In this document: positions 45,575-54,904 of the stretch, in pieces
Position numbering within the stretch: the stretch's first letter is position 1
How the letters are laid out: each line of letters starts with the position of its first letter
NCBI RefSeq assembly: GCF_000282035.1
Contig: NZ_AKKA01000082.1
Coordinates: forward strand, 26,000 to 89,999
From: Rhizobium sp. CF122
GTDB lineage: Bacteria; Pseudomonadota; Alphaproteobacteria; Rhizobiales; Rhizobiaceae
Length of the DNA: 64,000 bases
Direction: 5' to 3'
Program-made: the position numbers and the translations under genes
The notes under the pieces: generated by a model
Told to the model about the DNA's origin: nothing
Database searches by the model: none
The model's input: the letters and a program-made list of their open reading frames with translations, nothing else

Positions 45575-46498
45575 ATGATCAAATACGCACTCCGTCGTCT
45601 GCTGTCGACGATCCCCGTCATGTGGATCGCCGTTACACTCAGCTTTTTTGTCTTGCGCCTTGCTCCCGGCGGCCCATTCGATGGCGAACGGCCATTGCCG
45701 CCGGTGATCCTGAAGAACCTCGCGGCTCACTACAATCTCGACAAGCCGCTGATCGACCAATACCTGATCTACCTATTCGACGTGTTGAAGGGCGACCTTG
45801 GGCCATCGTTTGCCAACGAAGACTTTACCGTTGCCCAGCAGATCATGATCGGCCTGCCCTACACGTTCACGATTGGTGGCCTCGCCTTCATCCTTGCCAT
45901 CCTCATCGGCGTGACCGTCGGCTGTCTTGGGGCGCTTTATCAGAATAAGGCGCCTGACTATCTCCTCGGCCTGGTCATTCTCGTCGGCCTGGTTCTTCCG
46001 AACTTTCTGATCGCGCCCATCCTGCAGCTGATTTTCGGCATCCGTCTCGGCTGGCTGCCTGTCGGCGGATGGGGTGACGGCTCGTTCAAGTACCTCGTCA
46101 TCCCGATCGTCGTGCTGGCATTGCCGCATGCGGGTCGCATCTCGCGCATGACCCGCGGCTCGATGATCGAAGTGATGAACCAGAACTACATCCGCACCGC
46201 CAAGGCCAAGGGCATCGGTCCGCGGTTGACCGTGATGCGTCACGCGCTGAAGCCTGCCATGATGCCGGTTGTTTCCTATCTCGGTCCGGCCGCGAGTTAC
46301 CTCCTCACTGGTTCACTCGTTGTCGAGAGCATCTTCGGATTGCCCGGCATCGGCCGCTATTTTGTCAACGCAGCGCTGAATCGCGACTACGGCATGGTTC
46401 TTGGCACGGTCATCTTCTACATGGTCCTGATCGTCTTTCTGAACCTTCTCGTCGACATCGCTTATGCGTGGCTCGATCCGAAAGTGAGAAATCGATGA
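45575..46498 (+). CDS. oppB: Peptide ABC transporter permease OppB
   Basis: A 307-residue inner-membrane permease with about six membrane segments. The DPP/OPP-type N-terminus is MIKYALRRLLSTIPVMWIAVTLSFFVLRLAPGG. The EAA loop contacting the ATPases is YIRTAKAKGIGPRLTVMRHALKPAM. Its stop overlaps the oppC start (ATGA). Confidence 0.95.
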   Translation: MIKYALRRLLSTIPVMWIAVTLSFFVLRLAPGGPFDGERPLPPVILKNLAAHYNLDKPLIDQYLIYLFDVLKGDLGPSFANEDFTVAQQIMIGLPYTFTIGGLAFILAILIGVTVGCLGALYQNKAPDYLLGLVILVGLVLPNFLIAPILQLIFGIRLGWLPVGGWGDGSFKYLVIPIVVLALPHAGRISRMTRGSMIEVMNQNYIRTAKAKGIGPRLTVMRHALKPAMMPVVSYLGPAASYLLTGSLVVESIFGLPGIGRYFVNAALNRDYGMVLGTVIFYMVLIVFLNLLVDIAYAWLDPKVRNR

Positions 46499-47412
46499 TC
46501 CTCAATCCCGCAAAGAGAGAGCTGCTCGCGGCCGAACTTCTCGAGGCCGAAGGGCTCTCCCACAAGAGCCGCTCGCTGACCGGCGATGCCTTGCGTCGTC
46601 TTTCCCGCAACAAGGCAGCCGTCGTTGCCATTATTGTTCTCGTCCTCCTGATCCTGGCCGCGTTTCTGGGCCCGTACCTCATTCCGTTCGACTATGAGGA
46701 ACCGGATTGGGCGGCTTTCCGGATGCCGCCTGATATGGAGAGTGGCCACTATTTCGGAACCGATCCGAATGGCCGAGACCTACTTGCGCGCGTGCTTTAC
46801 GGCACCCGTGTTTCGCTGGCGGTTGCGGCGACCGCCACCATCGTTTCGGTGGTGATTGGCGTACTGTATGGAGCAGTCTCCGGCTACATCGGCGGCAGGC
46901 TCGATGCGATCATGATGCGCTTCGTCGATATCATGTATGCGCTGCCCTACATTCTCTTCGTGATCCTGCTGATGGTGGTGTTCGGCCGCAACGTCTACCT
47001 GCTGTTTGCAGCAATCGGTGCGCTGGAATGGCTGACCATGGCGCGAATCGTGCGCGGACAAACACTCTCGATCAAGCAGCGCGAGTTCATCGAAGCCGCC
47101 CGCGCGTCCGGTCAGAAGCCGTTCAAGATCATCCTCAAACACATCATTCCGAACCTCGTCGGGCCGGTCGTGATCTTTGCCGCGCTGACTGTCCCCGAAA
47201 TCATCGCGACAGAGAGCTTCCTGTCCTATCTTGGCTTCGGCGTTCAGGAACCGCTGACCTCGCTCGGCACGCTGATCGCCGAGGGCACCGACGCCATGGA
47301 AAGCATGCCGTGGCTCTTGATCTTCCCGGCCTGTTTCCTCGTCGCCCTGCTGATGAGCCTGCTTTTCATCGGCGACGGCCTGCGCGACGCGTTCGACCCG
47401 AAGGATCGATAG
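46495..47412 (+). CDS. oppC: Peptide ABC transporter permease OppC
   Basis: The second permease, 305 residues, with an N-terminal cytoplasmic tail, the first membrane segment at about 43-63 and five more. The FGTDPNGRDLLARVLYGTRVSL motif is typical of OppC/DppC. The EAA loop is FIEAARASGQKPFKIILKHIIPN. ATG 46495 overlaps the oppB stop by 4 bp and is chosen over an upstream in-frame start. Confidence 0.95.
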   Translation: MILNPAKRELLAAELLEAEGLSHKSRSLTGDALRRLSRNKAAVVAIIVLVLLILAAFLGPYLIPFDYEEPDWAAFRMPPDMESGHYFGTDPNGRDLLARVLYGTRVSLAVAATATIVSVVIGVLYGAVSGYIGGRLDAIMMRFVDIMYALPYILFVILLMVVFGRNVYLLFAAIGALEWLTMARIVRGQTLSIKQREFIEAARASGQKPFKIILKHIIPNLVGPVVIFAALTVPEIIATESFLSYLGFGVQEPLTSLGTLIAEGTDAMESMPWLLIFPACFLVALLMSLLFIGDGLRDAFDPKDR

Positions 47413-47413
47413 A

Positions 47414-48421
47414 ATGCAACAAGAAACCAAAAACGATACGCTTCTCGAACTGAGAGACTATTCAATCACCTTTGCGACGCCGGATGGCGAGGTGAAAGCC
47501 GTGTCGAACATGAACCTTTCGATCCGGCGCGGCGAGCGCGTGGCGATCGTGGGCGAATCCGGATCGGGCAAGAGCCAGACCTTTCTCGGCGTCATGGGGC
47601 TGCTCGCCAAGAACGGCCGCACCAGCGGCAAGGCGCTGCTCGAAGGAAAGGACGTGTTGGCGCTGAAGCCGCGCGAGCTCGACCATCTCCGCGGAAAAGA
47701 CATGGCCATGGTGTTCCAGGACCCCATGACGGCACTCAATCCGTCGCTGCGGATCTCCCGCCAATTGACGGAACAGCTGGAAGTCCACCGCGGCTTTACG
47801 GCGCGGGCCGCCTCTGCCGAGGCGCTGGATATGCTCAAGCGTGTCGGCATTCCCGACCCGTCGCGGCGCTTCAACCTCTACCCACATGAGCTGTCGGGCG
47901 GCATGCGCCAGCGCATCGTCATTGCCATGGCGCTGCTGACCAAACCGAAGCTGCTCATCGCCGACGAACCGACGACGGCGCTTGATGTAACGATCCAGGC
48001 GCAGATCCTCGATCTCTTTAACGATCTGACGGCGGAAATGAACACGGCTCTTGTCATGATTACCCATGATCTGGGCGTCGTTGCGGGCCTCGCGGACCGG
48101 GTGGCCGTCATGTATGCCGGGAGGATCGTCGAGGAAGCGCCGGTCGACGAGCTCTTCGAGGTACCAGCGCATCCGTATACAGCGGCGCTGCACGCCTCGA
48201 TCCCCCGGCCCGACCAGGACGTCGATCAGCTCGCCGTCATCCCCGGCCGCCCACCCAATCTTCAACACCTGCCGAAGGGCTGCAGCTTCTCGCCGCGCTG
48301 TCCCCTGGTGCAGAACGATTGCATCGACACGTCGCCGAAGCTCGAGATGCTGGCGCAAGGCCATTCCGCGGCCTGCTTTCATCCCTTCCCGCGCCGTGAG
48401 GAGGTTCTGAACCATGGCTGA
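47414..48421 (+). CDS. oppD: Peptide ABC transporter ATP-binding protein OppD
   Basis: A 335-residue ATPase with Walker A GESGSGKS at 47-54, signature LSGGMRQRI, Walker B LLIADEPTTALD and H-loop MITHDLG. The C-terminal oligopeptide-transporter extension includes CSFSPRCPLVQNDC, a Cys-rich stretch that in relatives can hold an iron-sulfur cluster. It starts one base after oppC and overlaps oppF by 8 bp. Confidence 0.95.
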   Translation: MQQETKNDTLLELRDYSITFATPDGEVKAVSNMNLSIRRGERVAIVGESGSGKSQTFLGVMGLLAKNGRTSGKALLEGKDVLALKPRELDHLRGKDMAMVFQDPMTALNPSLRISRQLTEQLEVHRGFTARAASAEALDMLKRVGIPDPSRRFNLYPHELSGGMRQRIVIAMALLTKPKLLIADEPTTALDVTIQAQILDLFNDLTAEMNTALVMITHDLGVVAGLADRVAVMYAGRIVEEAPVDELFEVPAHPYTAALHASIPRPDQDVDQLAVIPGRPPNLQHLPKGCSFSPRCPLVQNDCIDTSPKLEMLAQGHSAACFHPFPRREEVLNHG

Positions 48422-49397
48422 CCGATCGCTTTTGAGAGTCGAGAACCTCACCACCCAGTTCGAGATTGCGTCAAAGAGCTTTTTCAAACCGCCGACGCTG
48501 CTGACCGCCGTGAACAACGTCAGCTTCGACCTGAGAGAGGGCCGGACGCTCGGCATCGTCGGCGAGTCCGGTTGCGGCAAGTCGACGCTCGGCCGCTCGA
48601 TCCTGCGTCTCCTGAAGTCGCAGAAGGGACGCATCCTGTGGCAGGGGCGCAACCTACTCGACCTGTCGAACGAGGAAATGCGTGCCGCTCGCCGCGACAT
48701 GCAGATCATCTTTCAGGATCCGATCGCCTCCCTCGACCCGCGTATGACCGTCGGCGACATTATTGCCGAACCGCTCACCGTCTTCGAACCGAAGCTCACG
48801 AAAGCGGAGCGGCTGACGCGCGTACGGGAAATCATGAGTGCCGTCGGCCTAGTGCCGGAGATGATCAACCGCTATCCGCACGAGTTCTCGGGTGGCCAGG
48901 CACAGCGTATTGGCATCGCCCGCGCTGTCGTGACGCGACCGAAGCTCATCATCTGCGACGAGCCCGTTTCGGCGCTCGACGTGTCGATCCAGGGGCAGGT
49001 GATCACCCTCCTGCGCAAGCTCCGGAAGGAATTCGGGCTGACGCTGATCTTCATCAGCCACGATCTTTCGGTTGTCCGGCTGATCTCCGACGACGTTCTG
49101 GTGCTCTATCTCGGCAAGGTGGTCGAGGCCGGTGATTGCGCCACCGTGTTCGACCGGCCAGCGCATCCCTACACACAGGCCCTCTTCTCGGCCGCACCGG
49201 TGCCCGACCCGAAGCTCGCGCGGAACCGTCAGCGCATCCGGCTTCAGGGCGATCCTCCCTCGCCGCTCAATCCGCCCCCGGGCTGTGTGTTTTCTCCGCG
49301 CTGCTGGAAGGCGACGGATATCTGCCGCAAGGAAATGCCGTCAACGGAGCAGGTTCGGCCAGGGCAGACTGCTGCCTGCTATCACATGGATCGTTGA
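48414..49397 (+). CDS. oppF: Peptide ABC transporter ATP-binding protein OppF
   Basis: The second ATPase, 327 residues. Walker A is GESGCGKST at 50-58, the signature is FSGGQAQRIGIAR, Walker B LIICDEPVSALD and the H-loop FISHDLS. The C-terminal CVFSPRCWKATDIC again has the Cys-rich pattern of this class. The operon ends here at a two-way terminator shared with the hydroxyproline genes. Confidence 0.95.
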   Translation: MADRSLLRVENLTTQFEIASKSFFKPPTLLTAVNNVSFDLREGRTLGIVGESGCGKSTLGRSILRLLKSQKGRILWQGRNLLDLSNEEMRAARRDMQIIFQDPIASLDPRMTVGDIIAEPLTVFEPKLTKAERLTRVREIMSAVGLVPEMINRYPHEFSGGQAQRIGIARAVVTRPKLIICDEPVSALDVSIQGQVITLLRKLRKEFGLTLIFISHDLSVVRLISDDVLVLYLGKVVEAGDCATVFDRPAHPYTQALFSAAPVPDPKLARNRQRIRLQGDPPSPLNPPPGCVFSPRCWKATDICRKEMPSTEQVRPGQTAACYHMDR

Positions 49398-49417
49398 GCA
49401 AGCGAGTTCTGGAAAGA

Positions 49418-49444
49418 AGGCCCGCCGTCGGGCAGGCCTCTTTT
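49418..49444. terminator. Two-way terminator between oppF and the racemase-family gene
   Basis: AGGCCCGCC and GGGCAGGCCT pair with one mismatch around a short loop and are followed by CTTTT on the plus strand. The minus strand gives TTCTTTCC. It serves two convergent operons. Confidence 0.75.
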
Positions 49445-49448
49445 ACGT

Positions 49449-50477
49449 TCAGCGGGCGCCCCAGGTGTCGGTGAGGCGGTAGCCCTCCGGCCAGGGGTCC
49501 GATGGGTCGAGCATGTGCTGATGCGTGCCGGTGATCCAGGCGCGGCCGGAAATTTCCGGCAGGATGGCCGGGCGGCCGCCGACTTCCGTGGTGCCGACAA
49601 TGCAGCCGGAGAAGGTGGAGCCGATCAACGAGACAGCCGTCAGACGATCTTCGAGCTTCATTTGACCACGCGCGTGCAGCACGGCCATGCGCGCCGATAG
49701 CGCCGTGCCGGTCGGCGAGCGGTCGACCTTGCCGGGCTGGATCGCAACCGCTGCGCCGGCACGCAGGCCCTCGGCGGTGCACTCTACGGGACCGGCGAAA
49801 AGGCAGAAGGAAAAGTGCTTCCAATCCAGATTCTCAGGGTGATGAAATCCGAGTGCGGCATTGGCGCCATTGGTGATGCGCACACCGAGCTTGGCAATAT
49901 CATGCGCCTCGTCAGGCGACAGGCTGAAGCCCATAGCGGCCGCATCAACGATGACGAAACTGTCGCCGCCATAGGCCGTGTCGACGGTCAACGTGCCCAG
50001 GCCCTCGACCTCCAGCTTCGCATCTAGCCGTTCCGCGAAACTCGGTAGGTTCTGTACGAAGATCCGCTCGGCCTTGCCGTTGTGGCACTCGGCACGTACG
50101 CGAACAAGGCCACCGGGGGCCTCCAGAGTGATCTCAGTGACCGGCTCCTGCATTGGCAGGATGCCGCTGTCCAGCAACACCGTGGACACGCAGATCGAAT
50201 TCGATCCGGACATCGGCGGCGTGTCTTCCGGCTCCATGATGATGAAGGCGGCATCGGCATCGGGATGCTTTGGGGGCACCAGCAGGTTGACGTGACGGAA
50301 GACGCCGCCGCGCGGTTCGTTCAGCACAAAATTGCGCAACGTCCCGTCCCGGGCGATCCAGCGGCTCTGCTCCCAGATCGTTTCGCCCGGAGGGGGCGTG
50401 ACGCCGCCGACGATGACATCGCCCACCTCGCCTTCCGCATGGGCGGAAATCACATGGATGGTCTTGGTGCTGCGCAT
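49449..50477 (-). CDS. Proline racemase/hydroxyproline epimerase family protein with Ser/Thr active site
   Basis: A 342-residue proline racemase superfamily protein. In characterised members two Cys act as acid and base, or Ser/Cys, or Cys/Thr in trans-3-hydroxyproline dehydratases. Here the first site reads PPMSGSNS (Ser90) and the second DRSPTGTA (Thr256), so both Cys are gone. The gene is last in a hydroxyproline-type operon, directly after an aconitase X. It may be a hydroxyproline epimerase or dehydratase of a different chemistry. Position suggests the hypRE role of S. meliloti, but the residues make that uncertain. Confidence 0.85.
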   Translation of the reverse strand: MRSTKTIHVISAHAEGEVGDVIVGGVTPPPGETIWEQSRWIARDGTLRNFVLNEPRGGVFRHVNLLVPPKHPDADAAFIIMEPEDTPPMSGSNSICVSTVLLDSGILPMQEPVTEITLEAPGGLVRVRAECHNGKAERIFVQNLPSFAERLDAKLEVEGLGTLTVDTAYGGDSFVIVDAAAMGFSLSPDEAHDIAKLGVRITNGANAALGFHHPENLDWKHFSFCLFAGPVECTAEGLRAGAAVAIQPGKVDRSPTGTALSARMAVLHARGQMKLEDRLTAVSLIGSTFSGCIVGTTEVGGRPAILPEISGRAWITGTHQHMLDPSDPWPEGYRLTDTWGAR

Positions 50478-50486
50478 AATACCTCC

Positions 50487-52178
50487 TCAGGAAAGCCACT
50501 CGGGGAGCCGGGCGGCGACGCGGCCCGTCAGGGCCGCCGTGACGCAATCGGCAAGATTGGAAAAACGAACGGCCCGCCCCGAAAGTCCGGGACCGTAATG
50601 AGCATATTTGCCCGAATTCGTGATCAGGGCACGCGTGTGCGTCGGGAATAGCGGCTCGGAAATCGAGCACCAGCAAAGATCAGGCAAAACCTGCACGCCC
50701 GCTTCCTCCAGCCTGCCGAGCAGGCCTTCGTTGCGGGCATCACTGATGACCTGACGACCGGCTGTGACGATCACCGCGACGTCGGCATGCCGGCGGCGGC
50801 CAGCCAGAACCTCCGCCAAAGCGCGGCACTCGGACAAGGAGGCATGCGGGCTGCCGATAGCGACGAGTTCCACCTCTTCAGGCCCGCCATTCAGAACCGT
50901 CCAGGCCGCAGCCATGTCGGCGCGGGAGATCGATGCACGATCGGCATCGTCCCGCGCAGCGCCAGCAGATTCGGGCGTAACACCTTCGACATGCAGCATG
51001 GGCGCCGCAGAGGTGGTGCCGAAGGCGGCGCACAGAGCCTTGAGATCGTCCTGCGTCGGCTGGGCGGGGCCAAGACCGCGCAGAAGCGGAATGCGGTCCG
51101 GCGCCGCGCGACCGGCGAGATAGCCGATCAGCGGCCAGAAGGCGTCATCGACCTGTTCAGGCAGTTCGATATCGATGATCCGCCGAGCCTTCCGGTGCTC
51201 GTCAAGATAGACGCCGGAGAGCGGTGCGCGGGCCGTCAGCGCGATGCAGAGATCGAGGAAGTCGGGGTGCTTTGCCGTCCTCGCCCCGAGGACCGTGTTG
51301 GCGAAGATCACCGCGTTGGATTCCGCCCATGCAATGGATTCGCCCGCCTTTGGCGCGCTGTCGAGCAGGTAGGGAGAGCACGTGAAAGTCGGCCGACAGC
51401 CCATCCGGACATAGGCATCGGCGAGCCGCGCAGCCGGGGCGCCGAAGGTCGACGGTACGCCTTGCGTCTGCCAATTGGCACGATCCACGGAGATGGCGTT
51501 CATGGTTGTCGGTATGCGAACCCGCGCGCCCATATCGGCCATCTTCTCGGCAAACGTCAGATTTGCCGGGCTGGCGTAGATGCACCCGTCGATGTGGCCC
51601 TGCATAACATCCACGAGCCCGTGCGCACCTTGCTGCGCCGCCATCGCGCAGATGATGCGCATGGCCTGCTGCACGGCGATGCCCTGCCGTCCTTCAAGCA
51701 TGGCGCGATCGGAATCGGTGAGGTCGAGCGCAGCGGTCGCCGGCGGAGCAATCGGAATCTCCAACCCGTCAGCGACAACGGCCGTATCGCTGAGCGCAGC
51801 GGTCTTCGCGCGGGCGAGCGCGGCGAAGGCTTCCGGCCCAAGCCGCAGGACGGGCAGCGGCTTGCCGAACATTTCCGACGCGATTAGCGCGCCGAGCGTC
51901 AGCACATCTTCGGCCTCGGAGAAAGCCAAAGCCGCCGGTGCACGCCCTGTCAGTACAAGATCGAGGAGAACACCGGAACCCGTACAGGACCCGCGGCTCG
52001 ACGGCATCATCAGGATGCCACCGGTCAGGCAGGTCCCGTGAAGCGGGTGGTGCACGTCAATCACGCTGCCGGTCGCCGGGTCGACCCCACCCCAGAAGCT
52101 CAAGGCCTCCTTGGTGGCAATGACTGGACCTTTGGCGAAGCCGCCGAGAATGCTGCGATCGAGCGCGGACTGGTTCAT
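50487..52178 (-). CDS. Aconitase X, fused form (probable cis-3-hydroxy-L-proline dehydratase)
   Basis: A 563-residue protein that joins the AcnX small swivel domain (DUF126, residues about 1-130, motif SSRGSCTGSG at 60-69) to the large DUF521 domain. In the latter, MGCRPTFTCSPYLL and LCWCSISEP provide candidate Fe-S or active-site Cys. Characterised bacterial AcnX enzymes dehydrate cis-3-hydroxy-L-proline to 1-pyrroline-2-carboxylate. An HypS-type reductase that could take this on to L-proline is encoded 6 kb away. ATG 52178 is chosen; TTG and GTG starts up to 52217 are possible. Confidence 0.88.
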   Translation of the reverse strand: MNQSALDRSILGGFAKGPVIATKEALSFWGGVDPATGSVIDVHHPLHGTCLTGGILMMPSSRGSCTGSGVLLDLVLTGRAPAALAFSEAEDVLTLGALIASEMFGKPLPVLRLGPEAFAALARAKTAALSDTAVVADGLEIPIAPPATAALDLTDSDRAMLEGRQGIAVQQAMRIICAMAAQQGAHGLVDVMQGHIDGCIYASPANLTFAEKMADMGARVRIPTTMNAISVDRANWQTQGVPSTFGAPAARLADAYVRMGCRPTFTCSPYLLDSAPKAGESIAWAESNAVIFANTVLGARTAKHPDFLDLCIALTARAPLSGVYLDEHRKARRIIDIELPEQVDDAFWPLIGYLAGRAAPDRIPLLRGLGPAQPTQDDLKALCAAFGTTSAAPMLHVEGVTPESAGAARDDADRASISRADMAAAWTVLNGGPEEVELVAIGSPHASLSECRALAEVLAGRRRHADVAVIVTAGRQVISDARNEGLLGRLEEAGVQVLPDLCWCSISEPLFPTHTRALITNSGKYAHYGPGLSGRAVRFSNLADCVTAALTGRVAARLPEWLS

Positions 52179-52265
52179 TTCACGCGAAGCCTTGAGCGGA
52201 GAGAGGACGGTCACCAACGGGGGCGTTGCGAACCAACATCGCGGTTGGCGCGCTTTTGGCCTTCG

Positions 52266-53516
52266 TCAGAATCTTTGCGGCGAGAAGGACGCGATGTCGA
52301 TGGCGGGCTTCTTGCCTGTCAGCAGATCCGCGACGATCCGCGCGGTGCCTGCCGACTGCGTCAGGCCGAGGTGGCCATGACCAAAAGCATAGATCACCCG
52401 CTGCGTGTCGCGCGCTTGGCCGATGGCGGGCAAGCTGTCGGGCAAGGACGGGCGGAACCCCATCCACTGCACGCCGCCCTGGGGCTCCAGCCCGGGCAGG
52501 AAACTGCGCGCCTTCTCCAGCATCGCCTCTGGGCGACGGAAGTTCGGCGGAAGCTTGAGCCCTCCAAGCTCGACGGCGCCACCGACGCGGATACCCGTCG
52601 ATAGCCGGGTAACGACGAAGCCGTGGCCACCGAACGTGATCTGCGTTCGCAGATCGAAAGCCTCGAGAGGAAGCGTGGTGTTGTAGCCGCGCTCCGTTTC
52701 GAGCGGAATGTTTTCGCCGATCGTGCGGGTCACTTGATGGGAAAAGGCGCCTGCCGACAGGACCACCCGCGCGGCACGTCGCGAACCGCCGCCGGTGCTC
52801 ACAACATCGACGCCGCCCTCGACGGGACGCAATGCCGTTACCTCCGCGCGCTCAGTCGTGCCGCCCATGGCGCGGAAGTGATCCGCCAGGGCAAGTGTAT
52901 AGAGCTTGGGATCGGCGATGGAATACCACCCGGGCGTGAAGGTGCCATGCGTAAAGCGCGGGGCGAGGCCGGGTTGGATCTCCGCGATCCCGGCCGCATC
53001 CAGGTGATGGAACTCGACGCCGTGCGCTTCCCGCGCCTTCCAGCCGGCGAGCGAGGCCTTCAATTCAGCTTCGCCCTCGTAGACCTGCAGATTGCCATCC
53101 TTCCGCAGCATGGCAGCGGTGCCGGTCTGCTGCAGGAACGGCTCAAGCTCCGCCTTCGAAAGATCCATCAGCGCTGTCTGCGCCGCTGTGGAATGGGCGA
53201 CGCGGCCCGGCGCACAGGCGCGCCAGAACCGGAACATCCAGGGCGCGATCTGCAAGGCATAGGCGGGCGGTACCGACAGCGGCCCGAGCGGATCGAGCAG
53301 CCACTTCGGCGCCTTCTTCAGAATACCGGGCGAGGCAAGCGGCAGGATGTCGGTGAAGGCAAAAGCGCCGGCGTTGCCTGCCGATGCTCCGGCAGCGGGC
53401 CCCTCTCGGTCGAGTACGACCACCGAAAGCCCTCTTGCCTGCGCTGCGATCGCCGCGGATAGCCCAACGACCCCCGCGCCGATCACGATGACATCAGGTT
53501 GGGTTTGATTGTTCAT
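52266..53516 (-). CDS. FAD-dependent D-amino acid dehydrogenase (hydroxy-D-proline type)
   Basis: A 416-residue DAO-family flavoprotein with the FAD-binding VIGAGVVGLSAA (Gly13, Gly15, Gly18) and the second-half motif GFRPSLPDSLPAIGQ. FGHGHLGLTQSAGTARIVADLL lies near the end. In this operon it should oxidise cis-4-hydroxy-D-proline to 1-pyrroline-4-hydroxy-2-carboxylate, the role of HypO in S. meliloti. GAGG lies 5 nt before ATG 53516; another ATG is 3 bp upstream. It follows the transporter ATPase gene by 7 bp. Confidence 0.87.
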   Translation of the reverse strand: MNNQTQPDVIVIGAGVVGLSAAIAAQARGLSVVVLDREGPAAGASAGNAGAFAFTDILPLASPGILKKAPKWLLDPLGPLSVPPAYALQIAPWMFRFWRACAPGRVAHSTAAQTALMDLSKAELEPFLQQTGTAAMLRKDGNLQVYEGEAELKASLAGWKAREAHGVEFHHLDAAGIAEIQPGLAPRFTHGTFTPGWYSIADPKLYTLALADHFRAMGGTTERAEVTALRPVEGGVDVVSTGGGSRRAARVVLSAGAFSHQVTRTIGENIPLETERGYNTTLPLEAFDLRTQITFGGHGFVVTRLSTGIRVGGAVELGGLKLPPNFRRPEAMLEKARSFLPGLEPQGGVQWMGFRPSLPDSLPAIGQARDTQRVIYAFGHGHLGLTQSAGTARIVADLLTGKKPAIDIASFSPQRF

Positions 53517-53523
53517 CATAGCC

Positions 53524-54246
53524 TCAATGGGTGGCAGCAAGGAAAGCTTGCAGCTCCGGATGCTTCGGCGCGCCGAACAGCTCTTCCGGCGGAGCGATCT
53601 CGGCCATCACGCCCTTGTGGAAGAAGGCAACCCGGTCTGAAACCTCACGCGCGAACTTCATTTCGTGGGTGACGCATATCATGGTCATCCCCTCGGAGGC
53701 GAGCATGCGCAACGTGTCGAGCACTTCGCCAACCAGCTGCGGGTCAAGCGCCGAGGTGACCTCGTCGAACAACATGTATTCCGGCGACATGGCGAGCGCG
53801 CGGGCAATCGCCATGCGCTGCTGCTGGCCGCCGGACATGCGGTTCGGATAGACCTTGAGCTTCTCCCCGAGGCCCACGTGGGTGAGCTGCTTTACGGCGA
53901 TCGCTTCGGCTTCGGCCTTGGAAAGACCGAGTACCTTGCGTGGCGCGAGCATGACGTTTTCGAGCACCGTGAGATGCGGGAACGCATTCCACTGCTGGAA
54001 GACGATGCCGAGCTTGCGACGGAGCTTGTTGAGGTCGGTGGACTTGGCATGCACGTCGGTCCCATCGACAACGATGCGGCCGCTGTCGATGCCTTCAAGA
54101 CCGTTGATGCAGGTCAGCAGCGTCGACTTCCCCGAACCGGAGCCGCCGATGATGGTCAGCACCTCGCCCTTCGGGACAGTGAGGTTGATGCCCTTCAGTA
54201 CCTCCAACGGGCCGAAGGATTTGCGGACGTTTTCAATCTCAATCAT
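53524..54246 (-). CDS. Polar amino acid ABC transporter, ATP-binding protein
   Basis: A 240-residue ATPase of the polar amino acid uptake group. Walker A is GGSGSGKST at 34-42, Q-loop VFQQWNAFPHLT, signature SGGQQQRMAIARA, Walker B MLFDEVTSALD and H-loop VTHEM. It corresponds to HypQ by layout. ATG 54246 overlaps the permease stop by 8 bp; an upstream in-frame start is unlikely. Confidence 0.93.
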   Translation of the reverse strand: MIEIENVRKSFGPLEVLKGINLTVPKGEVLTIIGGSGSGKSTLLTCINGLEGIDSGRIVVDGTDVHAKSTDLNKLRRKLGIVFQQWNAFPHLTVLENVMLAPRKVLGLSKAEAEAIAVKQLTHVGLGEKLKVYPNRMSGGQQQRMAIARALAMSPEYMLFDEVTSALDPQLVGEVLDTLRMLASEGMTMICVTHEMKFAREVSDRVAFFHKGVMAEIAPPEELFGAPKHPELQAFLAATH

Positions 54247-54892
54247 TGGGGGACCACCGTTTTTCGAGATACCGGCCAATCCGGGCGATAGGGAAGCTGA
54301 TGATGAAGTAGACGGCGCCGCAGATCATCAGAATGAATAGCGGCTCCTGCAGCCGGGTGACGAGAATCTGCGACGCGCGCAGCAACTCGATCAGGCCGAG
54401 CCAGAGCACCAGCGCGGAATCCTTCATGACGCCGAGCGTCAGGCCGATCCAGGACGGCAGCGAAACGCGGGTAGCAAGCGGCGCAACAATATAGCGCATA
54501 TCCTGCCACCAGGTCAGGCCGAGTGAGCGAGCCGCACGACGCGTGGTTGGTGGCACCGAGGAAATGCCGCCGCGCACGATCTCCGTGCAATAGGCGGCCG
54601 TATAGAGCGACAGCACCACGCAGGAAGTGGTGAACGGAGGCCAGCCAAGCCGCATGATCGACTGCAAAGCATTGCCGAGCACAAGCTGGATCAACAGAGG
54701 CACCGAGCGGAAGACGTCGAGCGCGAAGGTCAGCGGTGCCGACCAATAGGGTCCGAGTTCGACACGCATCGTCCCGAAAAGGATTCCGAGGACCGTTCCC
54801 GCAGCGACTGAAACGGCGGTGACTGCAAGCGTCATCCCCGCGCCCTGCGCCAGGAAGGCCAGGTCACCCCAGGTGAGGGCAGTGTTAAACAT
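54239..54892 (-). CDS. Polar amino acid ABC transporter permease
   Basis: A 217-residue HisM/GlnP-like permease with about five membrane segments. The EAA-type loop is TTRRAARSLGLTWWQDMRYIVAP. A matching permease lies 12 bp upstream, so the channel is probably a heterodimer. It overlaps the ATPase gene by 8 bp. Confidence 0.92.
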   Translation of the reverse strand: MFNTALTWGDLAFLAQGAGMTLAVTAVSVAAGTVLGILFGTMRVELGPYWSAPLTFALDVFRSVPLLIQLVLGNALQSIMRLGWPPFTTSCVVLSLYTAAYCTEIVRGGISSVPPTTRRAARSLGLTWWQDMRYIVAPLATRVSLPSWIGLTLGVMKDSALVLWLGLIELLRASQILVTRLQEPLFILMICGAVYFIISFPIARIGRYLEKRWSPND

Positions 54893-54904
54893 CTCTCACC
54901 TCTC

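Noticed and set aside
43991..45760. A 589-codon open frame antisense to oppA and the oppB start.
   Set aside because: It is a shadow of the highly biased codon pattern of oppA, with no family resemblance and no ribosome-binding site.
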